From Streptococcus suis (GTDB lineage Bacteria > Bacillota > Bacilli > Lactobacillales > Streptococcaceae): a stretch of DNA of 64,000 nt. The notes beneath the pieces were generated by a model. It saw only the letters and a list, made by a program, of their open reading frames with translations. It was not told where the DNA came from and did no database searches. The position numbers and the translations under genes are program-made. The stretch is taken from positions 1 to 64,000 of the forward strand of contig NZ_POJH01000011.1 of the NCBI RefSeq assembly GCF_002960625.1. Reading direction: 5' to 3'. Of this stretch, positions 29,001 through 37,419 are shown in pieces (positions within the stretch are counted from its first letter, which is position 1; every line of letters starts with the position of its first letter).

Positions 29001-29733
29001 GTTAGTAAAAATTGAATTTCTCAAACAAAAGCATCAAAAACTGAATATGGTTGTATATGGTGTGATTGCTCTCTATCTAGCTCTTATCTTTTATTATGTA
29101 AATGATGCACGAGGTTTGTTTGACTCTTTTCCATTTGTTTATAAATTTTCCTTGTCTTATTTGAATTTTTTAATTCTCCCCTTGTACTGTGTCTCTTATA
29201 CTATACAGGCGTTTGGTGTGGAATATCGCTATAATATAATGAACAACTTGCAACTTGCTTCAGCGAATATGATCAAGACCTTTTGGGCTAAGGTATTGTA
29301 TATAGAAATCAATGCTCTGTTGATTATGATGTTTACCTATGTTTCCGTTTCCTTATTTGCATTACTATCCCGATTTTCTTCAACGGTCACATTGCCTTTA
29401 TTGCTAAGATTTTTATATCTATGTATTAGTAGCGGTTTGTTGATTCCTGTTGGTGTATTTCCTTTAGTTGCTTTCGTGATGATTAAAGGAAAAGGAAAGG
29501 ATATCATTGGGAATTTGGTAGGAGTTATCTATGTTTTGGTATCCTTCTTTCTAGCAAGGACAAGCCCAAACATCAGTCCAATTACAAGTGCTACTAGTTT
29601 AATCTGGGAAGGAAATAGCGAAGGAGTAGTTCTACAACAGCCGGCTTTCGTATCAAGTATTGTCTTAGGTTTATCTTTATTTGTCTTATCTTTTCTATCC
29701 ATTAAATTCTGGTTAAGAAAGGCGGAAAATTAA
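28993..29733 (+). CDS. ABC-2 type permease, LanE/LanG-like (first)
   Basis: An integral membrane protein of about 246 residues, with several hydrophobic segments (for example MVVYGVIALYLALIFYYV and LLIPVGVFPLVAFVMI). No sequence motif fixes the substrate; function is inferred from the neighbouring LanF-like ATPase. A GTG at 28984 is in frame, but GGAGG (28980-28984) would overlap it. TTG at 28993 is 8 nt downstream of that SD and is my choice. It overlaps the ATPase gene by 8 bp, so translation is coupled. Confidence 0.75.
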   Translation: MLELVKIEFLKQKHQKLNMVVYGVIALYLALIFYYVNDARGLFDSFPFVYKFSLSYLNFLILPLYCVSYTIQAFGVEYRYNIMNNLQLASANMIKTFWAKVLYIEINALLIMMFTYVSVSLFALLSRFSSTVTLPLLLRFLYLCISSGLLIPVGVFPLVAFVMIKGKGKDIIGNLVGVIYVLVSFFLARTSPNISPITSATSLIWEGNSEGVVLQQPAFVSSIVLGLSLFVLSFLSIKFWLRKAEN

Positions 29734-30462
29734 ATGTTTATGCTCGAATTAAGCAAGCTACGACGTCGCAAATTCCTATATAGTCTGCCTTTGGTTGTCA
29801 TTTTTCTCTTTTTGTTGGAATTTGTGATGGGTAATCAGCTGTATCAAGGCCATCGATATGGTAGTGTAAATGGTTGGTATTTGGAAAATGGCTTTTTCTT
29901 TTTGAACTATTATTTTCTCCTTCCTTTTTCCAGTATGATTGTAGTGGATTTGATAAGAATAGAGCAAGACTCTAAAACGATTGCGAATCTTAGACTGATT
30001 CCAGTGGATTTAAAAAGATTCATTCAATCAAAGTTTATTCTTGCTTTGCTGATGAATCTCTTACTCAGTGAGCTAATCTTTTTTGCAATGCTTGTACTCG
30101 AGATGATAGATGGTGAACTTGTTTTTTCTAATATTACTCTGTTATCGTGGGTGATTGGATATGGAGTAGTAGCTTTTGTTTATACACTATTTGCTAATAT
30201 TATTGTCCTCTTTTTAGGAAAATGTAGGAGGGAACTTATCCTTGCGGTCCCTTTTGCATTCCTACTGTCATTTGCAGGCTTGTTTACCTTGTCAACGGCT
30301 TTTGGGCAGTATTATCTGGTAAATTTACCATTGCTCATCATGAAGGAGTTTACACTTTTGACAGTTTTTGTATATGCTATTTGGTTTTTTGTCTTACTGT
30401 CCTGTGTCTGCTATTTTTTAGCAGATAGAGGGATGATAAAGATTATTTTCGCTTATAAATGA
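29734..30462 (+). CDS. ABC-2 type permease, LanE/LanG-like (second)
   Basis: A 242-residue membrane protein with a basic N-terminus (LSKLRRRKFLY) and about six hydrophobic helices. It begins on the base after the stop of the first permease (TAA-ATG) with SD AAAGGCGG. Two permeases of about 245 residues plus one ATPase is the LanFEG immunity architecture. No lanthipeptide precursor or modification enzyme is present in the window, so this may be an immunity-only or repurposed pump. Confidence 0.75.
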   Translation: MFMLELSKLRRRKFLYSLPLVVIFLFLLEFVMGNQLYQGHRYGSVNGWYLENGFFFLNYYFLLPFSSMIVVDLIRIEQDSKTIANLRLIPVDLKRFIQSKFILALLMNLLLSELIFFAMLVLEMIDGELVFSNITLLSWVIGYGVVAFVYTLFANIIVLFLGKCRRELILAVPFAFLLSFAGLFTLSTAFGQYYLVNLPLLIMKEFTLLTVFVYAIWFFVLLSCVCYFLADRGMIKIIFAYK

Positions 30463-30463
30463 C

Positions 30464-30490
30464 TGTATTAGCCTAAATTAGGGAATACAG
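30464..30490 (+). terminator. Hairpin after the ABC transporter genes
   Basis: CTGTATT..CCTAA and TTAGG..AATACAG pair across a short centre. There is no T run, so termination strength is uncertain. Confidence 0.4.
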
Positions 30491-30685
30491 CGTATTTAAA
30501 TATGTGTTACTGATAAACTCGAGAAATACACTTTACATTCTTCGGTAGCATTAAAAAGCCTCTCTTAATTTTTGGATATTATGTTTCATGTTAACTGTGT
30601 GGTATAATAAAAGAAATTATACTAGGATTTTAGATGCAGACCTACTTGTTTTTTGCCCCCCTTGAAAGGGAAAAGGTTAGATTGT

Positions 30686-31510
30686 ATGATAAAGCTGATT
30701 GCAACAGATATGGATGGGACTTTCTTAGATGGTCAGGGGAGTTTTGACAGAGAACGTTTTGCATGGATTTTGGATAAGCTAGAGGAGAAAGGCATCCCAT
30801 TTGTCATCGCCAGTGGCAATGGAATAGGTAGATTACTTCAACTCTTTAAAGGATTTGAAGAACGCTTGATTTTTGTAGCAGATAATGGTTCCCATGTCTA
30901 TCAAGCTGGCAAAACCATCATTCGGCGAAGCATTCAGCAAGAAGAAATCAGAGCAGTTTTAGACTATTTCAAAGACCGTTGGGCAGAGGTCTGCCTAATG
31001 TTGTCAACGGAGAAGGACATTTATATGCAGGTTGGGGCAGGTGTGCCATTTGAAGGGACGAATTTGCCCATTGAACCCGCACAAATGACTGCCTTCCAAA
31101 ATCGTGTGACCTATCTAGACGACCTCAGTGCCTATCCAGTTTCAGACTCAATACACAAGGTTGGTCTTTGGGTTCCAGAAGCGCGTGTGGATAAGATGAC
31201 GGAAGCCTTTAATCAGGTTTTTCACGGTCAGTTGGTGGCTGTAACCAGTGGTTATGGGTCCGTTGACATTCTACCGCAGGGTATCCATAAGGCATGGGGC
31301 TTGGAACAGGTTTTGAACAGTTTAGATATTGAACCAGATCAGGTTGTAGCATTTGGTGATTCGGATAATGATATCGAATTGTTGTCCTATGTTGGTGTTT
31401 CCTATGCCATGGAAAATGCGACAGACAAGGTCAAGGCAGTTGCCAAATACATGGCCCCTAGCCATTTGGAAGCCGGTGTGTTTCAGGTGCTTGAGGAACT
31501 TGTTTTATAG
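30686..31510 (+). CDS. HAD superfamily hydrolase, Cof type
   Basis: Cytosolic phosphatase of 274 residues: DMDGTFL nucleophile loop (Asp about 8-10), a Cof-type C2 cap (about 85-190), then VVAFGDSDNDIELLSYVG near the end for Mg binding. Substrates of this family are usually sugar phosphates or FMN and cannot be told from sequence. The frame opens at 30653, but ATG 30686 (MIKLIATDMDG) is the family start; its SD is weak. A second copy of its 5' end, with a better SD, sits at 26022 behind the CapA-like gene. Insertion may have separated this gene from its original start. Confidence 0.88.
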   Translation: MIKLIATDMDGTFLDGQGSFDRERFAWILDKLEEKGIPFVIASGNGIGRLLQLFKGFEERLIFVADNGSHVYQAGKTIIRRSIQQEEIRAVLDYFKDRWAEVCLMLSTEKDIYMQVGAGVPFEGTNLPIEPAQMTAFQNRVTYLDDLSAYPVSDSIHKVGLWVPEARVDKMTEAFNQVFHGQLVAVTSGYGSVDILPQGIHKAWGLEQVLNSLDIEPDQVVAFGDSDNDIELLSYVGVSYAMENATDKVKAVAKYMAPSHLEAGVFQVLEELVL

Positions 31511-31524
31511 TGATAAAGAAAAAG

Positions 31525-31560
31525 CTAGAACTCTCAGGACAGAGAATTCTAGCTCTTTTA
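31525..31560. terminator. Bidirectional terminator
   Basis: AAGCTAGAACTCT and AGAGAATTCTAGCTC form a stem with T-rich flank between convergent genes. Confidence 0.75.
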
Positions 31561-32340
31561 ATTTCCTACGCTGGTGAACTTGGTCATACCATAGCGGAAG
31601 AGCTTATAATTGATGGAAAATAGGACCACTACCACCAGCGGTAAAGCCAGTCCCCACATGGACAAATCTAGGAAGTAGAGAGCTGGGAAGTAGGCGGTAA
31701 AGGCGTAGGGGAAAACAAAAATCAGCAGGATTTGAATGATTTTTGGATAGATGTTGAGGGGATACTGAGCCATTTGATTGAGGGAGAAAATCCCCATGGT
31801 CAGAGGGAAAGACTCTACAATCCAAAATGCTAGAGCCGTTGGACCGAGTTGAATGGCTGCATAGAGTAGGCCGATACAAATGGCAATAAAGATTAGTAAG
31901 GCTAGTTTTCCAAGACTCCATTCCATGCCTAGCTCATGTGAAGCCTGGACTAGTGCAAGGGAACCGATAATGGTTGTTCCGATTCCTTGTGGTTGAATTC
32001 GTTCGCAAATTAGTTGAAAAAGAGGATTGACAGGCATGAGGAGGAGGCGTTCAAATTCGCCTTGTCGGATGTAGCGACTGCCAAACATCCAGAGATTGTC
32101 AAAGAAAATCAAGTGAATGGAGCGTCCGACGGTCGCTATTCCATAGATGAAAAGCATTTGACCGTAGTTGAAACCAGCGATTTCCTTGATATTTCCAAAG
32201 AGAATATTGAGGAAAATCAGGTAGACAATTTGTTCAATCAACGAGGAGAAAAGCCCGATGAAGAAGTCCACCCGAAAGGACATCTGGGCTATCATGTAGA
32301 CCTTGATGTTATATAGATAGAGGCTGATATATTTCTTCAT
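31558..32340 (-). CDS. ABC-2 family transporter permease (PF06182-like)
   Basis: Polytopic membrane protein of 260 residues, starting MKKYISLYLYNIKVYMIAQ. It contains the RQGEFERLLLMPVNPLFQL segment characteristic of the ABC-2 'antibiotic transport' permeases that come in pairs with one ATPase. I chose ATG 32340 because GGAGG lies 5 nt before it. It starts right after the other permease and is last in the three-gene operon. Export of a drug, lipid or peptide is likely; the substrate is unknown. Confidence 0.83.
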   Translation of the reverse strand: MKKYISLYLYNIKVYMIAQMSFRVDFFIGLFSSLIEQIVYLIFLNILFGNIKEIAGFNYGQMLFIYGIATVGRSIHLIFFDNLWMFGSRYIRQGEFERLLLMPVNPLFQLICERIQPQGIGTTIIGSLALVQASHELGMEWSLGKLALLIFIAICIGLLYAAIQLGPTALAFWIVESFPLTMGIFSLNQMAQYPLNIYPKIIQILLIFVFPYAFTAYFPALYFLDLSMWGLALPLVVVVLFSINYKLFRYGMTKFTSVGN

Positions 32341-32341
32341 G

Positions 32342-33121
32342 TTAACCTCCAAAAATGACAATACGACGCTTGGCTTGGGACCAGAGTAGAGCGATGAAGC
32401 AGGCTAGAATGGGTATCCATATAACTTGCAATCCCAAAGCAGTTATATCGCTTTCCTGTCCTAATAAAATAGAAACTGGAACGTTAACCGCATAATTATA
32501 GGGAAGGAGTTTCAAAAAGTTTCCCACAGCCTGTGGATAGAAGCTGAGTGGCAATAGTGCCCCCGAGGCTAGATTGAAAAGTCCCATTCTCAGAAGCATG
32601 ACTCCCCAGGCGTTGACTGTAAAAAATGCCAAAAAACCAAAAGCCATATCCAGTAGTTGAACGATAAACATACCCAAAATCGAGCTGACTAGAAAGAGAA
32701 AAATGGTTTGGCCATCAGGTAGATAAAAATCTTGATGAACCAGTAAGATACCAATAAAAACGATGGCAAATTTTACCAGTTCCAGGAGTTTATTGCCAAG
32801 ATCCTTGAAAAAGAGGGCTAGGATAAAGGAATAGGGTCTGAGAAATTCCCCCGCGATGCTCCCTTTCAAAATGCTATGGGACAAATCTTCACCAAGTGAG
32901 AAAGAATTCAAACTGGCTAGTAGATTGGCAAAGATGATGTAGGTGGTAAAGGTTTGTAGGGTAAAGCCATTGACTTCTGATTGAGTGAAGAAAATGGTTT
33001 TCCAGACATAGAGAGCTACCAAAATCTTCACTGCCAGTGAAACGAAGGTAGCCAGAAAGAAAGCCTTATACTGCATAGCATTCATCATGGTCAGGCGGGT
33101 CATGTAGAGATATTTACGCAT
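32342..33121 (-). CDS. ABC-2 family transporter permease
   Basis: Partner membrane protein of 259 residues (start MRKYLYMTRLTMMNAMQYKA) with about six hydrophobic helices. It has the matching LKGSIAGEFLRPYSFILALF loop, in the same place as RQGEFERLLLMPVNP of its partner. ATG 33121 overlaps the end of the ATPase gene by 8 bp; the longer frame to 33160 would overlap far more. It forms a heteromeric channel with the 31558 product. Confidence 0.83.
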   Translation of the reverse strand: MRKYLYMTRLTMMNAMQYKAFFLATFVSLAVKILVALYVWKTIFFTQSEVNGFTLQTFTTYIIFANLLASLNSFSLGEDLSHSILKGSIAGEFLRPYSFILALFFKDLGNKLLELVKFAIVFIGILLVHQDFYLPDGQTIFLFLVSSILGMFIVQLLDMAFGFLAFFTVNAWGVMLLRMGLFNLASGALLPLSFYPQAVGNFLKLLPYNYAVNVPVSILLGQESDITALGLQVIWIPILACFIALLWSQAKRRIVIFGG

Positions 33122-34097
33122 GGATACCCTCCTCATAAATTTGGCGGACCATGGTTTCAATTTCCAATTCCTTCATGGTAACATCTTCAATGGCATAATG
33201 ATTGAAGACTTGTTCAATCACCTGGGCACTGGTCCATACCTTGCTTTGATAATGGATTTCAAAGTGGAAGTCATCCAACTGCTCAAACTCCCAGCCATCC
33301 ACTTGCAAGGCTTTTTCAATTGGTTTTTCTGTTGAGAAGAGAATGGTCTTGACTGTGGAAAAGCGTTCTTTGAGGACGGTCAGTGAACCATCGTAGACTT
33401 TCTTGCCCTTATCAATGATAAAAATCCGCTCACAGAGGCTTTCGATGTCCTTCATATCATGGGAAGTAATCAAAAAGGTGGTCTGGTATTCTTGATTCAT
33501 ATAGCGGATGAAGGAGCGAATGGTCTCCTTGACGCTGGCATCCAAGCCGATGGTTGGTTCGTCCAAAAAGACAACAGCAGGTTGGTGGATAAAGATAGCC
33601 GCAAATTCACAGCGAACCCGTTGGCCAAGTGAAAGATTACGAATGGGTTGTTTCATGATATCTGCCAAGTCCAATAGGTCAATCAAGACAGCCAATCTCT
33701 CTTTGAAAATCTTATCTGGGACATCGTAGATTTTTGCGTGAAGGATAAAAGATTCTTGAACAGGCAAGTTCCAGTCCAAGTGAGATTTTTGTCCAAAGAG
33801 AACGCCGATTTGCTTATTGACAGCCTTGCGGTTTTCTTGTGGATTAAGACCATTGATGCGGACGGAGCCTTGGTCTGGATAGAGAACACCTGTCAGCATT
33901 TTGATGGTGGTCGACTTACCGGAACCATTGGAGCCGATATAGCCGATAATTTCTCCTTTTCTCACCTGTAAGGAAATGTCTTGAACAGCAGGAATGGCCT
34001 TTTTCTTGGGCTTGAAAAAGGCCTTGATAGAGCCTTTGAGTCCCACTTCCTTATCGATAATAGAATAGGTTTTTGATAGATGTTCTGCCTGAATCAT
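33114..34097 (-). CDS. ABC transporter ATP-binding protein of the three-gene exporter
   Basis: A 327-residue ATPase with Walker A GSNGSGKSTTIKM (about 57-69), signature NLSLGQRVRCEFAAIF, Walker B AVVFLDEPTIGLDA and H-loop ITSHDMKDIE. It has a C-terminal accessory domain. The start ATG 34097 (MIQAEHLSKTYS) is 9 nt from AGGAG; the ATG at 34106 would touch it. It is first gene of the operon and lies back to back with the TetR gene region. This ATPase-permease-permease set is widespread in streptococci, without a proven substrate that I can name. Confidence 0.87.
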   Translation of the reverse strand: MIQAEHLSKTYSIIDKEVGLKGSIKAFFKPKKKAIPAVQDISLQVRKGEIIGYIGSNGSGKSTTIKMLTGVLYPDQGSVRINGLNPQENRKAVNKQIGVLFGQKSHLDWNLPVQESFILHAKIYDVPDKIFKERLAVLIDLLDLADIMKQPIRNLSLGQRVRCEFAAIFIHQPAVVFLDEPTIGLDASVKETIRSFIRYMNQEYQTTFLITSHDMKDIESLCERIFIIDKGKKVYDGSLTVLKERFSTVKTILFSTEKPIEKALQVDGWEFEQLDDFHFEIHYQSKVWTSAQVIEQVFNHYAIEDVTMKELEIETMVRQIYEEGIHA

Positions 34098-34181
34098 TTC
34101 ATTCATCTCCTTTTAAGAAAACGTTTGCACGATATAGCTATTATACCATATTTCTTAAGTTGTGAAGGCAGAAAATAATGT

Positions 34182-34712
34182 TTACGGTAACATTTTGATT
34201 AGAAAATCCGTCATGAATTGAGGTGATTCTTGCTTCCCATTTTTTATCCATACCTGCATGATACCGAAGAAGGCATGTGAAAAATAAATACTCCGGTATT
34301 CTTTTTCCTTTTCTGATAATGGTTCTTTGAAATATTCTTTCAAATCCCTTGCAATCAATATGCGGACCTTATGGATTAGAAATTGTTGAATTTCCTGTGT
34401 ACCATGATGACTGAGCAAGGCAGAAAGGAGTTGTTCTCGATAGAGTAATTGAAAAATTTCTAAAAAAACTTGTGTTCTATTCTGCCCATGACGATCAAAA
34501 ATGTATTCGAATTGATGAAATAAATCTTTTTGATAGGCCTCAATCAATTCATATTTATCCTTATAATGTGTATAAAAACTAGAACGGCTGATGCCGGCTT
34601 GACTTGCCAGGTGTGTGGTTGTAATTTCGTTAAAAGGTTGCGATTCAAGACAAGTAATCATGGCTTCTAAAATTGCCTGACGTGTCCGTTCTTTTCGATT
34701 ATCTGTTCCCAT
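34182..34712 (-). CDS. TetR/AcrR family regulator of the adjacent YhgE/Pip gene
   Basis: A 176-residue repressor with the N-terminal TetR helix-turn-helix (residues about 8-55, TRQAILEAM, ITTTHLASQAGISRSSFYTHYKDK) and a helical ligand/dimer domain. It is divergent from the YhgE/Pip gene. Two related palindromes (34729-34755 and 34807-34829) lie in the shared promoter region, the first just upstream of its own ATG. It probably represses both itself and the membrane protein. The ligand is unknown. Confidence 0.88.
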   Translation of the reverse strand: MGTDNRKERTRQAILEAMITCLESQPFNEITTTHLASQAGISRSSFYTHYKDKYELIEAYQKDLFHQFEYIFDRHGQNRTQVFLEIFQLLYREQLLSALLSHHGTQEIQQFLIHKVRILIARDLKEYFKEPLSEKEKEYRSIYFSHAFFGIMQVWIKNGKQESPQFMTDFLIKMLP

Positions 34713-34728
34713 AATTTCTCCTTTTGAA

Positions 34729-34755
34729 CGTTTTTAGACATAGTGTCTAAAAACG
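34729..34755. promoter_or_regulatory. Perfect 27-bp palindrome, TetR operator 1
   Basis: CGTTTTTAGACA-TAG-TGTCTAAAAACG has perfect 12-bp arms. It lies between the tetR start and the -35 of the YhgE/Pip gene promoter. Confidence 0.8.
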
Positions 34756-34766
34756 GTTCTTCTAAC

Positions 34767-34794
34767 TTGATTTTGAAAATGATACTTGTATAAT
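34767..34794 (+). promoter_or_regulatory. Promoter of the YhgE/Pip gene
   Basis: TTGATT (34767-34772), 16-bp spacer, TATAAT (34789-34794), bracketed by the two operator palindromes. Confidence 0.65.
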
Positions 34795-34806
34795 GTATTT
34801 TATCAG

Positions 34807-34829
34807 TTTTTGGACAACATGTCTAAAGG
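34807..34829. promoter_or_regulatory. TetR operator 2 (imperfect palindrome)
   Basis: TTTTTGGACA-ACA-TGTCTAAAGG is the same TGTCTAAA half-site design as operator 1 with mismatches. It covers the start region and the SD of the YhgE/Pip gene. Confidence 0.65.
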
Positions 34830-34837
34830 AGTTGCTT

Positions 34838-37297
34838 ATGTTACAAAAAGTAAAGAATATTTTCAAAAAACCAATGACTTTGGTTACCATTATTGGTGTT
34901 GCCTGTGTCCCAGCCTTATATAACATTAGTTTCCTAACTTCTATGTGGGACCCTTACGGTCGACTAGACCAGCTGCCTGTAGCAGTTGTCAATCAAGACC
35001 AGTCGGCGAGCTTTCAAGCTAAAACCCTCACCATTGGTGATGATATGGTGGATAATATGAAAGAGAGCCAAAGTCTGGATTTCCACTTTGTATCAGAAAA
35101 GGATGCGGAAAGAGGTTTGGAAGAAGGGGACTACTATATGGTCATCACCCTACCAGAAGATTTATCAGAAAAAGCATCCAGTCTCTTGACGAATCAGTCT
35201 GAACCACTAACGATTTCCTATCAAACATCTAAAGGTCACAGCTTTGTTGCTTCTAAGATGGGCGAATCAGCTATGGAGAAATTAAAGACATCTGTTTCAG
35301 AGACAATTACTGAAACCTACACGACAGCCGTTTTTGATAGTATGAGAGAAATTCAAAACGGCATGGTTGAGGCAGCAGATGGAAGCCAACAATTAACAAA
35401 TGGTGCCAGTCAATTGGAATCAGGCAGTCAAACACTCTCAAATGGACTGACTACTTTAACGACTTCGGGTCAAGCACTCGTGACAGGAGCAAATCAATTG
35501 GCCACCGGTCTCGTATCTTATACAGATGGAGTCAATCAGGCTGCGATAGGCAGTCAAACACTGTCCAGTGGCTTAACCACCTACACAAATGGGGTAGCTA
35601 GTCTTGCTTCAGGTGCGGAGCAATTAAATGCCAATTCCTCTCAGCTCATCGCTGGGGTGGGACAATTGCAATCAGGAGCAAGCCAGGTTGAACAACTGGT
35701 AACAGGAGCCAATCAATTGCAGGCAGGCTTGGAGCAACTCGCTAGTTCAACTAGTTTGTCTGCTGAACAGTCTAGTCAGATACAAGCACTCTTGACAGGG
35801 CTTCCTCAGTTGCAGGCGGCCATCAACCAATTAAATGCCAGCCTATCCAGTATCGGAGGACTTGCAGTAGATACAAGCAGTTTATCCCATCTCTTGACGG
35901 AGATGGGGGCTCAGGCTCAAGGCTTGTTGACAGCAGCCCAAGCTGATAAAACAGCCAGCATTGAAGCCTTGCAAGCAACAGCTACCTATCAAAACTTGAC
36001 AGCTGATCAGCAAGCTGAATTGGTTGGAGCCCTCCAAAACTCTCCTTCTACAACAGTGACAGCGGCTCAAACGATTTTGGGTCAATTATCTCAACTGAGT
36101 CAAGCCTTATCTAGTCTACAAAGTCTTTCTGGCATGGCAACACAAATGAGCCAGCTACAATCAGCTGTCGGTCAGATCAACACGGCTGCCAATCAAGCAT
36201 TGCCAGGCGCCGCAACAGCCATTGAAAACCTATCAAGTGGCTTGAGTCAGGTCAACACCGCCTTGAACCAACAAGTTCTACCAGGAACTCAAGCCTTAAC
36301 GAGTGGTGTGAGTCAACTTCAAACGCAATTATCAAATGGAGCAAGTCAGCTCATGTCAGGAGTAACAGCCTATACCGCAGGTGTTGCCCAATTAGCAGAG
36401 GGTGGAGCCCAGTTGGTTGTGAATAATAGTAGTATCCAATCAGGAGGTGGCCAGTTAACATCAGGATTGGCAACCTTGGCCTCCAACTCCAATCAGCTTG
36501 TCAGTGGTTCAGGACAACTGGCTTCTGGTAGTCAGCAATTGATTTCTGGTGCAGAACAGTTGGCTAGTGGCGGTCAAACCTTGACAAGCGGTATTACTAG
36601 CCTCCGCACAGGTAGTGAAACCCTAACGAATTCACTCAGCTCAGCCAGTCAACAACTATCAGTCGTCTCTGTAGAAGATAAAAATGCACAAGCAGTTTCT
36701 CAACCAGTCACCTTGGAACACAGTGACCAAGATGATGTGAAGACCAACGGAGTCGGCATGGCTCCTTACATGGTATCAGTCGCACTGATGGTTGCAGCCT
36801 TATCAGCGAATGTTATTTTTGTCAAACACATTGATAATCGCTCCTACAAGAATCGTTGGGACTGGGCTAGAGGAAAATTCTTGCTCAATGGTATCATTGC
36901 TAGTCTAGCAGCAGTGATTCTGTACGGTGTTCTTCGCTTGATTGGAATCGAACCGGCTCATCCAATGGCAACCTTGGGATTAATCCTCTTAGCTTCTTGG
37001 ACCTTCATGGCCCTCGTTACAGCTCTGGTGGGCTGGGACAATCGTTTCGGATCCTTCGCAAGTTTAATTCTCTTGTTACTACAGCTTGGCTCAAGCGCAG
37101 GTACCTATCCAATTGAACTCAGCCCACGCTTCTTCCAAGTCATTCAGCCCTATCTTCCAATGACCTATTCTGTTTCAGGTCTTCGTCAAACCATTTCTAT
37201 GGTTGGAAATAGTAGTCATCAAACATGGATGCTTAGTCTCTTCTTGATTGGATTCACGGGATTGGGGCTCTTGATTTATCGACCTACTGAGGAGTAG
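34838..37297 (+). CDS. YhgE/Pip family membrane protein
   Basis: A large membrane protein of 819 residues. One N-terminal helix (about 15-37) is followed by a long extracellular part (about 40-640) and five or six C-terminal helices (about 650-815). This is the design of lactococcal phage infection protein Pip and B. subtilis YhgE. The extracellular part contains many Q-L-x-x-G-A/S-x-x-L-x-x-G repeats, likely coiled-coil or beta-roll. ATG 34838 follows AAAGGAG. Expression is probably released when the adjacent TetR protein binds its ligand. Whether it exports something or serves as a phage receptor here is unknown. Confidence 0.88.
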   Translation: MLQKVKNIFKKPMTLVTIIGVACVPALYNISFLTSMWDPYGRLDQLPVAVVNQDQSASFQAKTLTIGDDMVDNMKESQSLDFHFVSEKDAERGLEEGDYYMVITLPEDLSEKASSLLTNQSEPLTISYQTSKGHSFVASKMGESAMEKLKTSVSETITETYTTAVFDSMREIQNGMVEAADGSQQLTNGASQLESGSQTLSNGLTTLTTSGQALVTGANQLATGLVSYTDGVNQAAIGSQTLSSGLTTYTNGVASLASGAEQLNANSSQLIAGVGQLQSGASQVEQLVTGANQLQAGLEQLASSTSLSAEQSSQIQALLTGLPQLQAAINQLNASLSSIGGLAVDTSSLSHLLTEMGAQAQGLLTAAQADKTASIEALQATATYQNLTADQQAELVGALQNSPSTTVTAAQTILGQLSQLSQALSSLQSLSGMATQMSQLQSAVGQINTAANQALPGAATAIENLSSGLSQVNTALNQQVLPGTQALTSGVSQLQTQLSNGASQLMSGVTAYTAGVAQLAEGGAQLVVNNSSIQSGGGQLTSGLATLASNSNQLVSGSGQLASGSQQLISGAEQLASGGQTLTSGITSLRTGSETLTNSLSSASQQLSVVSVEDKNAQAVSQPVTLEHSDQDDVKTNGVGMAPYMVSVALMVAALSANVIFVKHIDNRSYKNRWDWARGKFLLNGIIASLAAVILYGVLRLIGIEPAHPMATLGLILLASWTFMALVTALVGWDNRFGSFASLILLLLQLGSSAGTYPIELSPRFFQVIQPYLPMTYSVSGLRQTISMVGNSSHQTWMLSLFLIGFTGLGLLIYRPTEE

Positions 37298-37310
37298 TTT
37301 TTGGGACAAT

Positions 37311-37340
37311 AGCAGAGCAGGTTTCCTGTTCTGCTATTTT
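37311..37340 (+). terminator. Terminator of the YhgE/Pip gene
   Basis: AGCAGAGCAGG-TTT-CCTGTTCTGCT followed by ATTTTT. Confidence 0.85.
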
Positions 37341-37419
37341 TGCATTTTTTTACAAGCAACTATTTACAATGCCAAGAAAAAGGTGTACAATAAAATCAAT
37401 CAATTCTAAGGAGGTTGAG

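Noticed and set aside
27750-30462. Complete lantibiotic biosynthesis cluster
   Set aside because: No LanM/LanB/LanC enzyme and no Cys/Ser/Thr-rich precursor is present. The 58-aa product has no Cys and fits a Phr signal peptide instead.
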